The notes under the pieces were generated by a model. The model saw only the letters and a program-made list of their open reading frames with translations. It was not told the origin of the DNA and ran no database searches. A stretch of 64,000 nucleotides of DNA from Hexactinellida sp. DTS-2022 (taxonomy: Eukaryota > Porifera > Hexactinellida), in contig JAPNXP010000003.1 of NCBI GenBank assembly GCA_028753945.1, positions 2,852,001-2,916,000 of the forward strand, read 5' to 3'. Position 1 is the stretch's first letter; the number at the start of each line of letters is the position of its first letter. This document shows, in pieces, positions 53,356 to 63,724 of this stretch. A program made the translations under genes and the position numbers.

Positions 53356-56094
53356 ATGCCGAACAGTTGTTCAGCTCCGGGCTGCCAGAGTAACTACTAC
53401 GAGTCAGACGACCGAGTTACCGTTTTCAAAATGCCAACAAATCCACCTGAACTGAAACAAGCTTGGATCCGGGCTCTACGTCGTGATGATATTGCTGACA
53501 TGAAGGTAGTGCGAGTGTGTATTAAACATTTAAGGCAAGAAGACATAGAAGCGACGCATAAAGTACCCAAAGGAGACGGAACGTTCACAGAAGTACCTCG
53601 TGACAGGCCTAAGTTGAAAGAAGGCGCTGTTCCATGTTTGCTGCCTGGATGTCCATCTTATTATTCAACAACATCGAAAACGAAGCGGACTCGCTTGTCA
53701 TACCACTCAAAGGAAGAGGAATTGCTGAATAAAACCATACAGATGAGTTTGATTACTGAGACAGAGGAAACATATAAGTACAAGATCAATACTCTACAGG
53801 ATCTAAAAGATAAGTTGACTCTCGTTTCTTTACCTAATAATTGGTTAGTATGGTACCGTGATAATCTTGCCACATTTATTCTCCCCAGTCTGATAGAACG
53901 GAATATATCAGTCGACCTCTATCTTGAAATTAATTGTTTTCTATCCGCAAATGCTTTTTCGAATGGACAAAATATTTCTATTACTGCCAACTCAATAACT
54001 GATATCCGAGAAATTGAATCAATTCTTTGCGAAATATCCTCGAAATACACCTCTAAGTATATTAACAACTGTCATGAATATCATATACATCGAGCCAAAG
54101 AACACATTATTGAGGCAATTTCTGATATAAAACAAAATGACGGGGTTGAAATACATTCTTCCGATTTAGAAAAGCTTCAATTTATCATTTGTCAGTTAGA
54201 AATTACACTTATCCCAAAAGACAGACGAAGGTATAATGTAATTACACAAATAATGGCTATTAAAACTCATCTCATATCTCCTGCTAGCTATAGATATCTT
54301 CAAGGTTTAGACTGTCTATCTCTACCACACGTTCATACATTGGAGAAGCTATATTCTTCTTTTGGTCTCGAGAATGATTTTTGTGCATATCTTAGACAGG
54401 CTACTTCGTCCTTTACTCCTCAGGAACGGAATGTAATTATTCAAATGGATGAGATACATGTCAAATCGGAAATATCTTACAAAGGTGGAAAGGTATATGG
54501 CCCAAACTTAAATCCTGAAGATCCAACGAGAACAGTTTTCGCAGTTATGGTATCCAGTCTTCATAAAAAGTGGTCTTGTATTTCTCGTTTGCTACCATGC
54601 GCATCTATCTCTGCTGAAAAAATATTTCCTATCATAAAATCTTGCATTATCGATATTGAGCATTGTGGTTTGAGCGTTCAAGTTATAGCAACTGATAACT
54701 ACCCGTTGAACGTTAATCTCTTTAAATTGTTTTCTCTCAATAATAAGCTGGAGATTAAAGTGCCTTACCCTGTTGACAATCACAGAATTATATTCCTTAC
54801 GTTTGACTTTGTTCATATATTGAAGAGTATTCGCAACAATTGGCTAAATCAGAAAGATTTTGAGAAAACATTTCAATATCCAAATCTCGAAAATTTTGCA
54901 GTTGATTATTGCCAATATCCTCTTAAAGTCCATTCAGCTTGCTTCCAAGATATACGTCTTCTTTATAACTCGGAAAGTCAAAGTTTAGCTAAACTAGCCC
55001 CCCATCTTACCATGAAAGCTTGTTTTCCTTCTGCTATAGAACGACAAGATGTCAAATTGGTTCTGAAGGTCGTTAACGAATTAACACTAGCTGCTCTAAG
55101 AATTCGAGACGAATCTCGGTTACCTGAATATCGTAAGAATACTTCTGACTTCATATGTATCCTTCTTTCATTATTGAAAATATTCAACATCAATACACCG
55201 TTTAAGGGTTTCCGTTTAAACGATAGCCTCTCGAACCCTTTGATCCTTAATGATGAAAGATTCTTATACTTGACTCGTTTAGCATTTTGGTTAGAAGCTT
55301 GGGAAGCGTTACCTGGGAAACTAGGAAAATTGAGCAAACAAACATTTACTAGTGTTAAGCACGCATGCAATGCACTACCCGAAATCACTAACCATTTAAT
55401 TCAAAATTGTGGGTTTTCATACGTTCTATCTTCCTTTTTGCAAACAGATCCGCTTGAACATCATTTTTGGCTATATCGTATGATGTCGGGGTCGAATTAC
55501 CATATATCTTATCTACAAATTCTAGAAACCGAACGTCGTCTCAAGCTATCCACTGTCTTGAATTTTTTTTCTCAGCAATCGGACTCTTCCTTATCCATTC
55601 AGACATTCGTCAAATCCTTTTCTACCCCAGATTTTATTAATCCTGATCATGATGACTATATAATTTTAGATCCGTTCCTTGAAGATATAGGCGATTTATC
55701 ATCCATCGAATGTAATACACAAATTCTTCAATATTTAGCCTTTATCGCAGGTTATGCAGTTCACAAATACTTGAAACATCACCAACCTTGTCATGTCTGC
55801 CTTGATACCTTGACATTTGATAAAGAGTTTCTATTCGATCTTGACTTTCCTTCGGAGTTTAAGCTCCTCCATTTAACAGATCGTGGTCGACTGAAGTATC
55901 CATCTGAACCGCTTCTTTCTGTTGTAATTATTCTGTGGAAAATATTCGTTCTAATTGAAAGTGATGACAATCTCTTGACTAAACTTGTAGAAGGTTCATC
56001 TAGAGAGATTCTTGTACAACTCACATTAATCTTCATAGGAGAAATTGGTGACAATGATGTTTGGAGATGTAAATGTGTTAATTGCAGGGAATGA
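53356..56094 (+). CDS. P-element-family (THAP9-like) transposase
   Basis: A 912-codon uninterrupted frame. Residues 1-~97 are a THAP zinc finger with C5, C10, C55, H58, an invariant-type Trp (W37) and an AVPCL box near residue 93; THAP domains bind the element's own DNA. The RNase H-like catalytic core shows D365 (QMDEIHVK), D447 (IATDNYPLN) and E701 (DPLEHHFWLYR), fitting the D-D-E order of P-element/THAP9 transposases. No introns are evident. The present C-terminus (CVNCRE then stop) is not original. A MITE inserted at codon 910 supplies the last two residues and the stop; beyond the MITE the original frame runs 45 more codons to TAG at 56801. Whether the shortened protein works is unknown. 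Confidence 0.9.
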   Translation: MPNSCSAPGCQSNYYESDDRVTVFKMPTNPPELKQAWIRALRRDDIADMKVVRVCIKHLRQEDIEATHKVPKGDGTFTEVPRDRPKLKEGAVPCLLPGCPSYYSTTSKTKRTRLSYHSKEEELLNKTIQMSLITETEETYKYKINTLQDLKDKLTLVSLPNNWLVWYRDNLATFILPSLIERNISVDLYLEINCFLSANAFSNGQNISITANSITDIREIESILCEISSKYTSKYINNCHEYHIHRAKEHIIEAISDIKQNDGVEIHSSDLEKLQFIICQLEITLIPKDRRRYNVITQIMAIKTHLISPASYRYLQGLDCLSLPHVHTLEKLYSSFGLENDFCAYLRQATSSFTPQERNVIIQMDEIHVKSEISYKGGKVYGPNLNPEDPTRTVFAVMVSSLHKKWSCISRLLPCASISAEKIFPIIKSCIIDIEHCGLSVQVIATDNYPLNVNLFKLFSLNNKLEIKVPYPVDNHRIIFLTFDFVHILKSIRNNWLNQKDFEKTFQYPNLENFAVDYCQYPLKVHSACFQDIRLLYNSESQSLAKLAPHLTMKACFPSAIERQDVKLVLKVVNELTLAALRIRDESRLPEYRKNTSDFICILLSLLKIFNINTPFKGFRLNDSLSNPLILNDERFLYLTRLAFWLEAWEALPGKLGKLSKQTFTSVKHACNALPEITNHLIQNCGFSYVLSSFLQTDPLEHHFWLYRMMSGSNYHISYLQILETERRLKLSTVLNFFSQQSDSSLSIQTFVKSFSTPDFINPDHDDYIILDPFLEDIGDLSSIECNTQILQYLAFIAGYAVHKYLKHHQPCHVCLDTLTFDKEFLFDLDFPSEFKLLHLTDRGRLKYPSEPLLSVVIILWKIFVLIESDDNLLTKLVEGSSREILVQLTLIFIGEIGDNDVWRCKCVNCRE

Positions 56095-56656
56095 AAGGTT
56101 CACGAACGGACAGAATTGACGCAATTCAGTTCATCTTAAATTGACGCACGTTCAGTTCGTTCAAGTTCACCTCCTAACTTCAGCTCCACCAGCGTTCGTT
56201 CAGTTCGTTCACGAGCTAACCCGCGTTCGTTCAATCCGTTCAATTCGTTTAGTTCAGTTCGTTCAGTGTACAGTAAGTGGTACGAACTATTCCGTTTATG
56301 ATAGACTGTTCGGTCCTCCAAACTGTTATTGAAGTTCAGGTTAAGAAGCTAGAATCTAAGCTAACAGACATGAGTCCACTAGGGATGTCCGGAATTAGCA
56401 CTTTTGCAGTCACCTATTATATTTAATGGGTCTATATTTATAATTTATCTTTATTCAGTTTAGTTCGTTCAGTTCAGTTCGTTCAATCCGTTCAATCCGT
56501 TCAATTCGTTCAATTCAGTTCGTTCAATTCGTTCAATCTCCGTTCGGAAACCGTTGGCGTTCGTTCAGTTCGTTCACCGTGAATCCCTTAAATGCCCGGC
56601 GTTCAGTTCGTTCAGTTCAAATTCAATAAGTTCGTTCGTGAACCTTTCATTCCCTG
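56085..56656. mobile_element. hAT-type MITE inserted in the P-like transposase ORF
   Basis: CAGGGAATGAAAGGTTCACG and CGTGAACCTTTCATTCCCTG are perfect inverted ends with a perfect 8-bp TSD GTTAATTG (56077-56084, 56657-56664). The interior is dense in GTTCAGTTCGTTCA repeats. It truncates the transposase. Confidence 0.95.
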
Positions 56657-56664
56657 GTTAATTG

Positions 56665-56803
56665 CGATACTTGTAGGTGGAAGATCGTGCGCCAACTTAT
56701 ATTTACTGCAGCAAATTGTATTATCGCAAATAAAATTAAAAATTACAACTCACTAGTAAGTTCAAGAGCAATTGAAAAGCGTAAATTAAAGAAGTTTTCA
56801 TAG
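56665..56803 (+). pseudogene. Displaced C-terminal 45 codons of the P-like transposase
   Basis: In the frame restored by ignoring the MITE, this stretch is open from 56666 to TAG 56801-56803. It begins DTCRWK and ends in a basic run (EKRKLKKFS). The C-x-x-C spacing continues the Cys pattern just before the MITE, which suggests a split zinc-binding motif. Confidence 0.8.
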
Positions 56804-58133
56804 ATTTGTTCAGACTTGTTTATTGTTGTTTGTTTTAGTTATTGTCAGCTCAGAAGTGAAGCCAGATTGAAGTCAAGTCCAAATGTCAGAGAGAGAGGAT
56901 GGGAGTATGTTAGATTAACATTGGACAACTGTAGATCGTGTGTGTCGTTCTAATTTGTAATTGTTGATTTTGTGTTTGTATTTATACTATGATTAAAATA
57001 CGCGGATAGAGTTTCTCATAGTTTCTCAATAAGGAGTAAATAATATCAGTAATGTCTATAGGGAAACATAACTTTAAATACAATATTGTTATATTGTAAT
57101 ATAGAAAAAGTCCACTTACTACTTCATCCCTGGTACTTTTACTGTCTGGCCTTTTATAGAGTAGGCTATGAATTGTAGTATTATAGGTTCTGATCAACTT
57201 CAGATATGGCACATAGCAGAATTTTTGGAAGAACAAATTTTTCAGGGGGTCAAAAATTGGTGCCCAATCGAAATCGCCGGCAGTATAAATACAGGATAGC
57301 TCATTCAAATGAATTCTTAACGACTTTATATTGTCAGATTCGTGCTCAGCACTTAATTTCCAGCATTTTGATAGGTATATAGACTATATTTGGTGATAAT
57401 ATTTTTTGGTTTTCCATGTAAGAATGTGATAACAGTCCCATCTCCCAATTTGGAGTAACCATATCGAGTGACCCCTTGTTTTTCTCGGGTATGCTTACTG
57501 AGTGCGAATATACTATTAGAAACACTCTAAATATTAATTGTCGATCCAAAAGTATGCATTTTCATATCCTGCTATTTGATTCGCCATTTTAATACCTTGA
57601 TCCCTCAATATTTTGTCCAAAAAATAAGTGAACCATTTCAGTAATTGTATTTATGCAACTAGGGCGGACTGAGACAGTTTCAAGGGCACTGTCTGTAGGG
57701 CCGTTTTGTTCGTGAGCTGGCCAAAAGCCTGCTATAGGGAGGGATCTGCCAGCTTACTTCCATATGTGGGGTTGCGTCACCCTGCAAATATTTATATGTG
57801 GTTTTAAATAGTTACCATTTTAGTTATTAGACTGTTATAATTAGTCACAATTATGACTAGTATTTATGTTGTTGTAATGCCATCAGATATTAGTGTTAAA
57901 CCTGACGCCGCCGCTTCTCTATTTTTATCAAACAAATGTATTAGTGAGATATCTCGCTCTTTCTGGCTGCATGGGACGATAAATTTATATTATTAAAATT
58001 CGATTGTTGTGCTTTTTGTTTGTTTTCTTGTTTGTTTGTTGTTCCCGATTATATTAGAGTGATAGGTAGATATAGAACGGATTTATTATTGAGATAGAGA
58101 CTCACTTCCAATGTTATAAGAAGTAATCATGTA

Positions 58134-58291
58134 CAGTGGCGGCGCGTGTGCTCCACCACTAGGTGGTCACCCATGGGTCAGCATGAATATTTTTGGGTCA
58201 AATACCAAATATAGTATAGTCAGGAGGGTGGTCAAACACTTTGATAGGATGGTCAGCTGACCACCCTTGACCACCCTTGGCGCCGCCACTG
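58134..58291. mobile_element. hAT-type MITE, CAGTGGCGGCGCG ends
   Basis: CAGTGGCGGCGCGTGTG and CTTGGCGCCGCCACTG are inverted ends with a perfect 8-bp TSD ATCATGTA. The interior has GGTCAGCTGACCACC-type motifs. Confidence 0.9.
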
Positions 58292-58299
58292 ATCATGTA

Positions 58300-59500
58300 T
58301 ACTAAATCCGATTTTCGTATTTACAAATTCCATTGTGAATCATAGCTGAACAACCAACCTCAGAACAACTATGAGAGATGAGAGACTTTCGGACTTTGGA
58401 CGATTAATAGACAAAGGGCCATTGCTTGAATTGGAGGAAGTTCTGTATAAAAACTAGAATTGAATCCAGAGTTAGGTCGAATTTTATCACTTCAATATAT
58501 TATAAGTACAGTAATGAAACGAGTTTTCACTACTGTACTAATAGAATGCTTAGACATCATTAGCTTAATAGTAATTAAATGGAGGGAAGCCAAGTTGGGT
58601 CAGAGGTAGTGCCAGAGTTCTCAAGGGGCAAGGGTGTAGATCTGGGGAGCTAGGGGTCTTAAGTCCTCCCAGATTTTATATAAACAACATGTAAACTATA
58701 TACCCGTACTATTTATATCACTCTGCATGCGGTGTTAGCCCCATCTACAGCCCTGAAAGGGTGCCATGGTCTTAGCTAGCCTCCCCTTGGGTGCCCTTTT
58801 TTGATGCAAGTTTTATTGTCTAGTTAGTGTAAATGGGTCAATGTAGTTCGAATTATAGTTTGGACTGGAGTAAATGCGTCTCATACCATATAGATACTTA
58901 ATAAAAACATAAAGGTCCATTTGATTCAAGAACAAAAGATGCATATGTTACAACATCCAATACTTTGACGATATTGTGAGTAAAATGAGTGAAAATAGTA
59001 ATGAAAATGTTGGTTGGGACTGAAAGAGCTAATCATTTACCTAGAAGCAGGATCGGAATCCCCTCTCTTTGGGGTGGTGCCATTAACTGACTAGGAGGTT
59101 GGGGCAGGTTAACAAATCACTATTACACAAGGCAGGCCAGTAGCCAGAAGTAGTAGTGGGTGAGGCTATGAGGATTGCAGGGGAGCTGAGTATAATAATT
59201 TAATATAAAGACCTTGGGTAGGGGTGCATTTAGGATTTGCTATAAGGGGGGTTGTGGTTTCTAAAACATCGCGTCGCCAGCTTGGGGTCTGGAGAGCAGT
59301 TAGCTCCCCAGTTGGATCCAGGGCTAAGCCTTTGGAAGCCAGATACAATGCTACTAGTACTATTCACCAAAATTTCAATACCTACGTACAAGTGCGATAC
59401 TAGATTATTCGAGGGTACAGTATTAATACAAAATGTGAGCATGAGGAAATTGAAACTCCAATAATATACAATTCAACAACAAATCCAAATGTCAGATATA
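58300..59500. other. Unrecognised sequence inside the inverted arms
   Basis: Moderately AT-rich with no supported ORF or repeat. It may be unique sequence carried between the arms. Confidence 0.35.
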
Positions 59501-59503
59501 TCC

Positions 59504-59838
59504 ATAGACTCCTTAAGTAAAGGACTGGAACGTCGCGATCTCGGGGGTTTTAACTTGAGTCTGAGAGGCTCCAATTATAAAAATTGATAAAGCATTAAGT
59601 TTCCGGTCTCCAAATGTGATTTTTGGCATATAGGGGTAACTTTTGGCACCCGTCAACAATTTTGAGTGAAAACCTCAAATTGTTGACGGGTGCCAAAAGT
59701 TACCCTATATGCCAAAAATCACATTTGGAGACCGGAAACTTAATGCTTTATCAATTTTTATAATTGGAGCCTCTCAGACTCAAGTTAAAACCCCCGAGAT
59801 CGCGACGTTCCAGTCCTTTACTTAAGGAGTCTATGGAT
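59504..59838. repeat. 335-bp near-perfect palindrome
   Basis: ATATCCATAGACTCCTTAAG at the left pairs with CTTAAGGAGTCTATGGATAT at the right. The arms are almost identical through TTGTTGACGGGTGCC, with a spacer of only about 15 bp (GAGTGAAAACC). It is the tightest hairpin-former in the window. Confidence 0.93.
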
Positions 59839-60483
59839 ATATCACAAAAGTTAACCTAGCCGGGGAGCCTCCCCCTAGCTCTGGCCTGACACAAGGACGA
59901 ATAAATGGAAAAGCATGTGCATTGCACTATGGAACTATGGCCGGTCCAAGCAACTACTACTTTGATCTTGGATAAATCTTGGCTTTGAGCAGGAATATGA
60001 TAAATACATACTTTTGGATCGACAATTAATATTTAGAGTGTTTCTAATAGTATATTCGCACTCAGTAAGCATACCCGAGAAAAACAAGGGGTCACTCGAT
60101 ATGGTTACTCCAAATTGGGAGATGGGAATGTTATCACATTCTTACATGGAAAACCAAAAAATATTATTACCAAATATAGTCAATATACCTATCAAAATGC
60201 TGGAAATTAAGTGCTGAGCACGAATCTGACAATATAAAGTCGTTAAGAATTCATTTGAATGAGCTATCCTGTATTTATACTGCCGGCGATTTCGATTGGG
60301 CACCAATTTTTGACCCCCTGAAAAATTTGTTCTTTCAAAAATTCTGCTATGTGCCATAGCTAAAGTTGATAAGAATCTATGTTACTACAATTGTGCAAAA
60401 TTTGGTACTTTTATCTCGAAAATGCACAATTCGACCATTTCCTGCACCATATTGCTGGACTAATACTAGTATTACATGTTCTA

Positions 60484-60760
60484 TCCCAGATTATACTCCC
60501 GGGTATGAAGTGGGCTAGCCCAAATTATACACTGAGTTAATCTGTTTTAGCCTAGACTATACCCGGATACAATCTGTCCTAGCCCAGATTATACCCCCGG
60601 GTATGAAGTGGGATATCCCAAAATATACCCCTTTTGGGATATAATCTGGGCAGGACAGATTTTACCCGGGTATTTTCTGTGCTAGGACAGATTATACTCC
60701 CTATCTACCGTATAATGTTTCATGTGCAAAAATGTGGGGCGTCTGGTGTAATACACTATG
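60484..60760. repeat. Partial copy of the CCCAGATTATACCCC element
   Basis: GATTATACTCCCGGGTATGAAGTGGGCTAGCCC and AATGTGGGGCGTCTGGTGTAATA match 37965-38190. The element ends are missing. It abuts the right end of the P-like element. Confidence 0.7.
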
Positions 60761-60984
60761 TATGACCCATGTCGCTGTAACAAACTACACCTATACGCAG
60801 CGGCGTAGGAACATTATTGTGCTTGGGGGCCCCGCAAAATCATCAACAATATTACCACCGTCTCTTTTTTAAAAATGTTCTTCGAATTTTTAATTTTTCT
60901 TAAGGCTACAAGAAATAAGACTTAAGATATGCTTTTTGCATTATTTTAATCCAACATTCAAAATAGTAAATTGAAATTAGAAAT

Positions 60985-61260
60985 CAGTGGCGGATCCAGG
61001 CATGTTGAAAAGGTGGGGCCCAAGAAATAATCCGAGCGTAGCGAGCCTCTTATAAGAGGGTCTGGGGGGTAACCCCCAGATTCTTTTTGAGTTATATACA
61101 CTCAGAAGTCATTTTAAACGCTAATTTCTTTATAGGAGCATAATTCAAACTTGAGGTTGAAGTTTCTTAATTATTTTGTCAATTTCAGCCTAAATTTCAG
61201 TCAATTTCAGTTTCGAAGGGTGTCCCAGGCCCCCTGGGCCCCCCCTGGATCCGCCTCTGG
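60985..61260. mobile_element. hAT-type MITE, CAGTGGCGGATCCAGG ends
   Basis: CAGTGGCGGATCCAGG and CCTGGATCCGCCTCTG are inverted ends with GGGGCCC blocks next to them. No clean TSD was seen. Confidence 0.75.
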
Positions 61261-61385
61261 AAATGACCAAAAAAATAAAATCTTCTTTAATTTGCCATCA
61301 CAAATTGATTGGCAATTCCAAAGCAAGCAATATCCCCAAATATATATTATGGGTTCAACACTTTTTCTATATTTAAGTAAATTTT

Positions 61386-61796
61386 AGGGCTGAAACGAAT
61401 ATACCGAATATTCGAATATTCGTTCGAAATGATTGAACGAATATTTGTTCGTTTGCAAACGAATATTCGTCACGAAACGAATATTCGTTTTGACGAATAT
61501 TAGATTGAAACGGAGATTCGTTGACTAATTTTCGACAACAACAAGACTTTTGTATAGCTTAGAGATATCGTAAATCTAAATTCCCACTTAAACTAGCTGA
61601 ATACTAGCTAACTTGTGTCCAATACACTTTGTAACTATTATTATACCATTGTAACATGATGAAAAACCTATTTTCCAATGTATTTTGTCTCTAGAAATTG
61701 ATTTAATGCTTAGTCATCGAAACGAACGAATATTCGAATATTCGTTCGTTTAGAAAAAGGTTCGTTCGAAACATTTCGAATATTCGTTTCAGCCCT
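61386..61796. mobile_element. MITE, AGGGCTGAAACGAATA ends
   Basis: AGGGCTGAAACGAATA and CGAATATTCGTTTCAGCCCT are inverted ends. Subterminal regions repeat CGAATATTCG, AT-rich centre, non-coding. Probably hAT-type from the AGGGCTG end. Confidence 0.8.
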
Positions 61797-62219
61797 ATAT
61801 TTAACAATTAACAAGTCAGTGGCTTCAAAAAAGTTGGGCACTAAATCGTTAATTAACGAAGTTAAATTTTTCATTAACAATTTAATTAGCATTACTGTGA
61901 AGAATCGGGTAAACTCAAAATTAAGTGACCCGGTTGACCCGGTAATCCGGTGACCCAGTCCAAGCCGGACCCGATAGTGACCCGGAGTTTTTAGCGAATA
62001 ATGTGACCCGGTCCAAGCCTGACGTATATACTAACTTTAATGTTTATCCATATATTAAAACACAATTGTTATTTGTTTGGATGTAAACACAAATGTTATT
62101 TGTTTGGATGTAAATTGATTGAAAATACCATACTACCTAGATAAATGAATTTTGTATACGGTACGTATAGGCAGGGGCGTAGGAAAGGGGGGGAGCGCCC
62201 CCCCCCCCCAATACTATAC

Positions 62220-62320
62220 CAGGGCCGTAGCCACTGGTCAGGTTGGTCAGATTAACCTGACCACTCGGTCAGGTTGGTCAAGTTAATCTGACCACTTTGA
62301 TTTTGGTGGCTACGGCCCTG
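62220..62320. mobile_element. 101-bp MITE, CAGGGCCGTAGCCA ends
   Basis: CAGGGCCGTAGCCA and TGGCTACGGCCCTG are perfect inverted ends, with GGTCAGGTTGGTCA repeats inside. It follows a truncated CAGGGGCGTAGG/poly-G/poly-C fragment at 62173. Confidence 0.85.
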
Positions 62321-62324
62321 TATA

Positions 62325-62609
62325 CAATCAACTCCCGTTATACCCAAGTCCGATATAACGAAATCCTGCTTATAACGAAGTCGTTCAATGTTTGGAAATC
62401 CTTCTATCTTATAACATTTAAAACTTCGTTTACAACGAAATGGACATATCGAAATTCCGCTTATAACGAAGTCATATAGCCCTATAAGTTATTGACAATA
62501 CTCCGGAAATAACTAATTCTGCTTGTAACGAATTACGGTTATAACGAAATCCGCATATAACGAAATGAAACTACGGTGCCGAGCACTTCGTAATAACGAG
62601 AGTTGACTG
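62325..62609. mobile_element. pogo/Tigger-like MITE
   Basis: CAATCAACTCCCGTTATACC and ATAACGAGAGTTGACTG are inverted and TA-flanked; the interior repeats TATAACGAAAT. Same style as 928-1100 and 41349-41800. Confidence 0.8.
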
Positions 62610-63023
62610 TATATAATAAATTTTTTATCGGTATGTGCATGTCGGGCGATGATTTTGAAATTATTGAATTATGACTCCTCCAATTATGATTGAAGCCAAA
62701 AGGTGGGCACAGTTAATCAAAATGTTAACTTCGTTAATCGTTAATCCGTTAATATTTATGAGACATAGTACTTCAATTGAAATTTCTTTGGTATCGCTGG
62801 TCACTGTATACTTACTTACCGGATCAACCGGGTCAAAATTTACCGGGTCAGCCGGGGCAACGGGGCTGAGCCTACCGGGTACCGGGTCATAAAATCTTGA
62901 CCCGGTCCAAGTCTGATATACGTGTAATACATGGTACATACTTCGAATTAACCCAGATAAGTTATCACCCAGATGATGTTTCTATAATTTGCTAATCTGG
63001 TGACTGTTATATTAGACTTAAAT

Positions 63024-63644
63024 ATGGCCAAAAGAAAAGGTTTATCACTTGACGATAAGCGACAAAAAATAATGGAAATTTTTAGAGAGAAGCAGGAATT
63101 TTATCAACTTAAAGAAATTGAGTTTATTTCTAAGAAAGAGAAAGGACTGAATCCAATGCAAGTTAAAGAATTAGTTCAGTCACTAGTCGATGACGATATG
63201 ATAGATACAGATAAGATTGGTATTTCCACCTATTACTGGGCTTTCAATAGTAAACAGTCTGCTCAGAAGAAACTCAAAGTTGAAAAAATTACCAAAGATA
63301 TTAAAGAGTTAGAAGATCAAGAGAGGTTATTAAAATCTCAATTGGAATCCAGGAAGATCGGTCGTGAAGAAAGTGAGGAGAAAATTAAAATACTAAAAGA
63401 AATGGAACATGAGTCTCAAAAGGCTGCCTCTTTTCAGAAAGAATTAGAAGGATTGAAAGATTCCGATCCCTCTGCATGGGGAGAAAAGGAAGAGGAAACT
63501 AAGTTAGCTATGTGTGGTGCTAATAGATGGACTGATAATATATTCTCTGTTGTGAGCTGGTGCAAAACTAAATTTAACATGGAGGAGAAGAGTTTGAATG
63601 ACGCTTTCGGAATTCCTGAAGACCTAGATTATGTCGAAAATTGA
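63024..63644 (+). CDS. MND1: MND1, meiotic nuclear division protein 1 homologue
   Basis: A 206-residue intact ORF beginning MAKRKGLSLDDKRQ, the conserved MND1 start. An in-frame ATG eight codons upstream (63000) is less likely to be used. Residues 1-~75 form the winged-helix DNA-binding domain, ending in STYYWAF. Residues ~78-150 are coiled coil, and the C-terminal part has NRWTDNIFSV and FGIPEDLDY. The length equals the usual ~205 residues. MND1 pairs with HOP2 (PSMC3IP) in the nucleus and stimulates DMC1/RAD51 strand invasion in meiosis. The gene has no introns here; no poly(A) tract or TSD proves a retrocopy, so an intronless native gene is also possible. Tandem array 3 starts about 80 bp downstream. 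Confidence 0.95.
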   Translation: MAKRKGLSLDDKRQKIMEIFREKQEFYQLKEIEFISKKEKGLNPMQVKELVQSLVDDDMIDTDKIGISTYYWAFNSKQSAQKKLKVEKITKDIKELEDQERLLKSQLESRKIGREESEEKIKILKEMEHESQKAASFQKELEGLKDSDPSAWGEKEEETKLAMCGANRWTDNIFSVVSWCKTKFNMEEKSLNDAFGIPEDLDYVEN

Positions 63645-63724
63645 TTACTCTTGTGTCAATTAGTAACATCGATACACTTAATTTATGCCAATATTAAAAA
63701 CTATATGAGCAATATAAAGTATAT

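Larger units (their letters stand above)
57178..60385. repeat. Inverted ~400-bp arms enclosing 2.4 kb
   Basis: 57178-57575 and 59987-60385 are inverted copies. The same 67-codon chance ORF, beginning MDRQLIFRVF, occurs on the minus strand at 57549 and on the plus strand at 60014. The enclosed part holds a hAT-type MITE (58134-58291) and a palindrome (59504-59838), otherwise nothing coding. Confidence 0.85.
53040..60461 (+). mobile_element. P-element-like transposon with nested insertions
   Basis: The left end (53040-53115, AGTCCAGCAATATGGTGCAT...) and right end (60386-60461) are inverted repeats of 76 bp with three mismatches. A second inverted pair lies at 53116-53185 and 57119-57177 (CATAGCCTACTCTATAAAAGG). 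The THAP-type transposase at 53356 lies between. From 57178 a separate inverted structure (57178-57575 versus 59987-60385) encloses 2.4 kb of other repeats, so either the right side was invaded or the element has complex subterminal repeats. ACATGT flanks the left end and appears 12 bp beyond the right end after AATACTAGTATT; a clean 8-bp TSD was not found. Confidence 0.7.
61910..62920. repeat. GACCCGGT-rich repeat, two parts
   Basis: 61915-62035 and 62815-62925 are rich in GACCCGG/CCGGGTC and share TGACCCGGTCCAAG followed by CTGA. They look like the two diverged ends of one element, or two fragments. Two MITEs lie between them. Confidence 0.45.

Noticed and set aside
57346-57549. 67-codon ORF found twice (also 60014-60217) as a conserved gene
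   Set aside because: The duplication is explained by the 400-bp inverted arms; the frame is short and follows the DNA repeat exactly.
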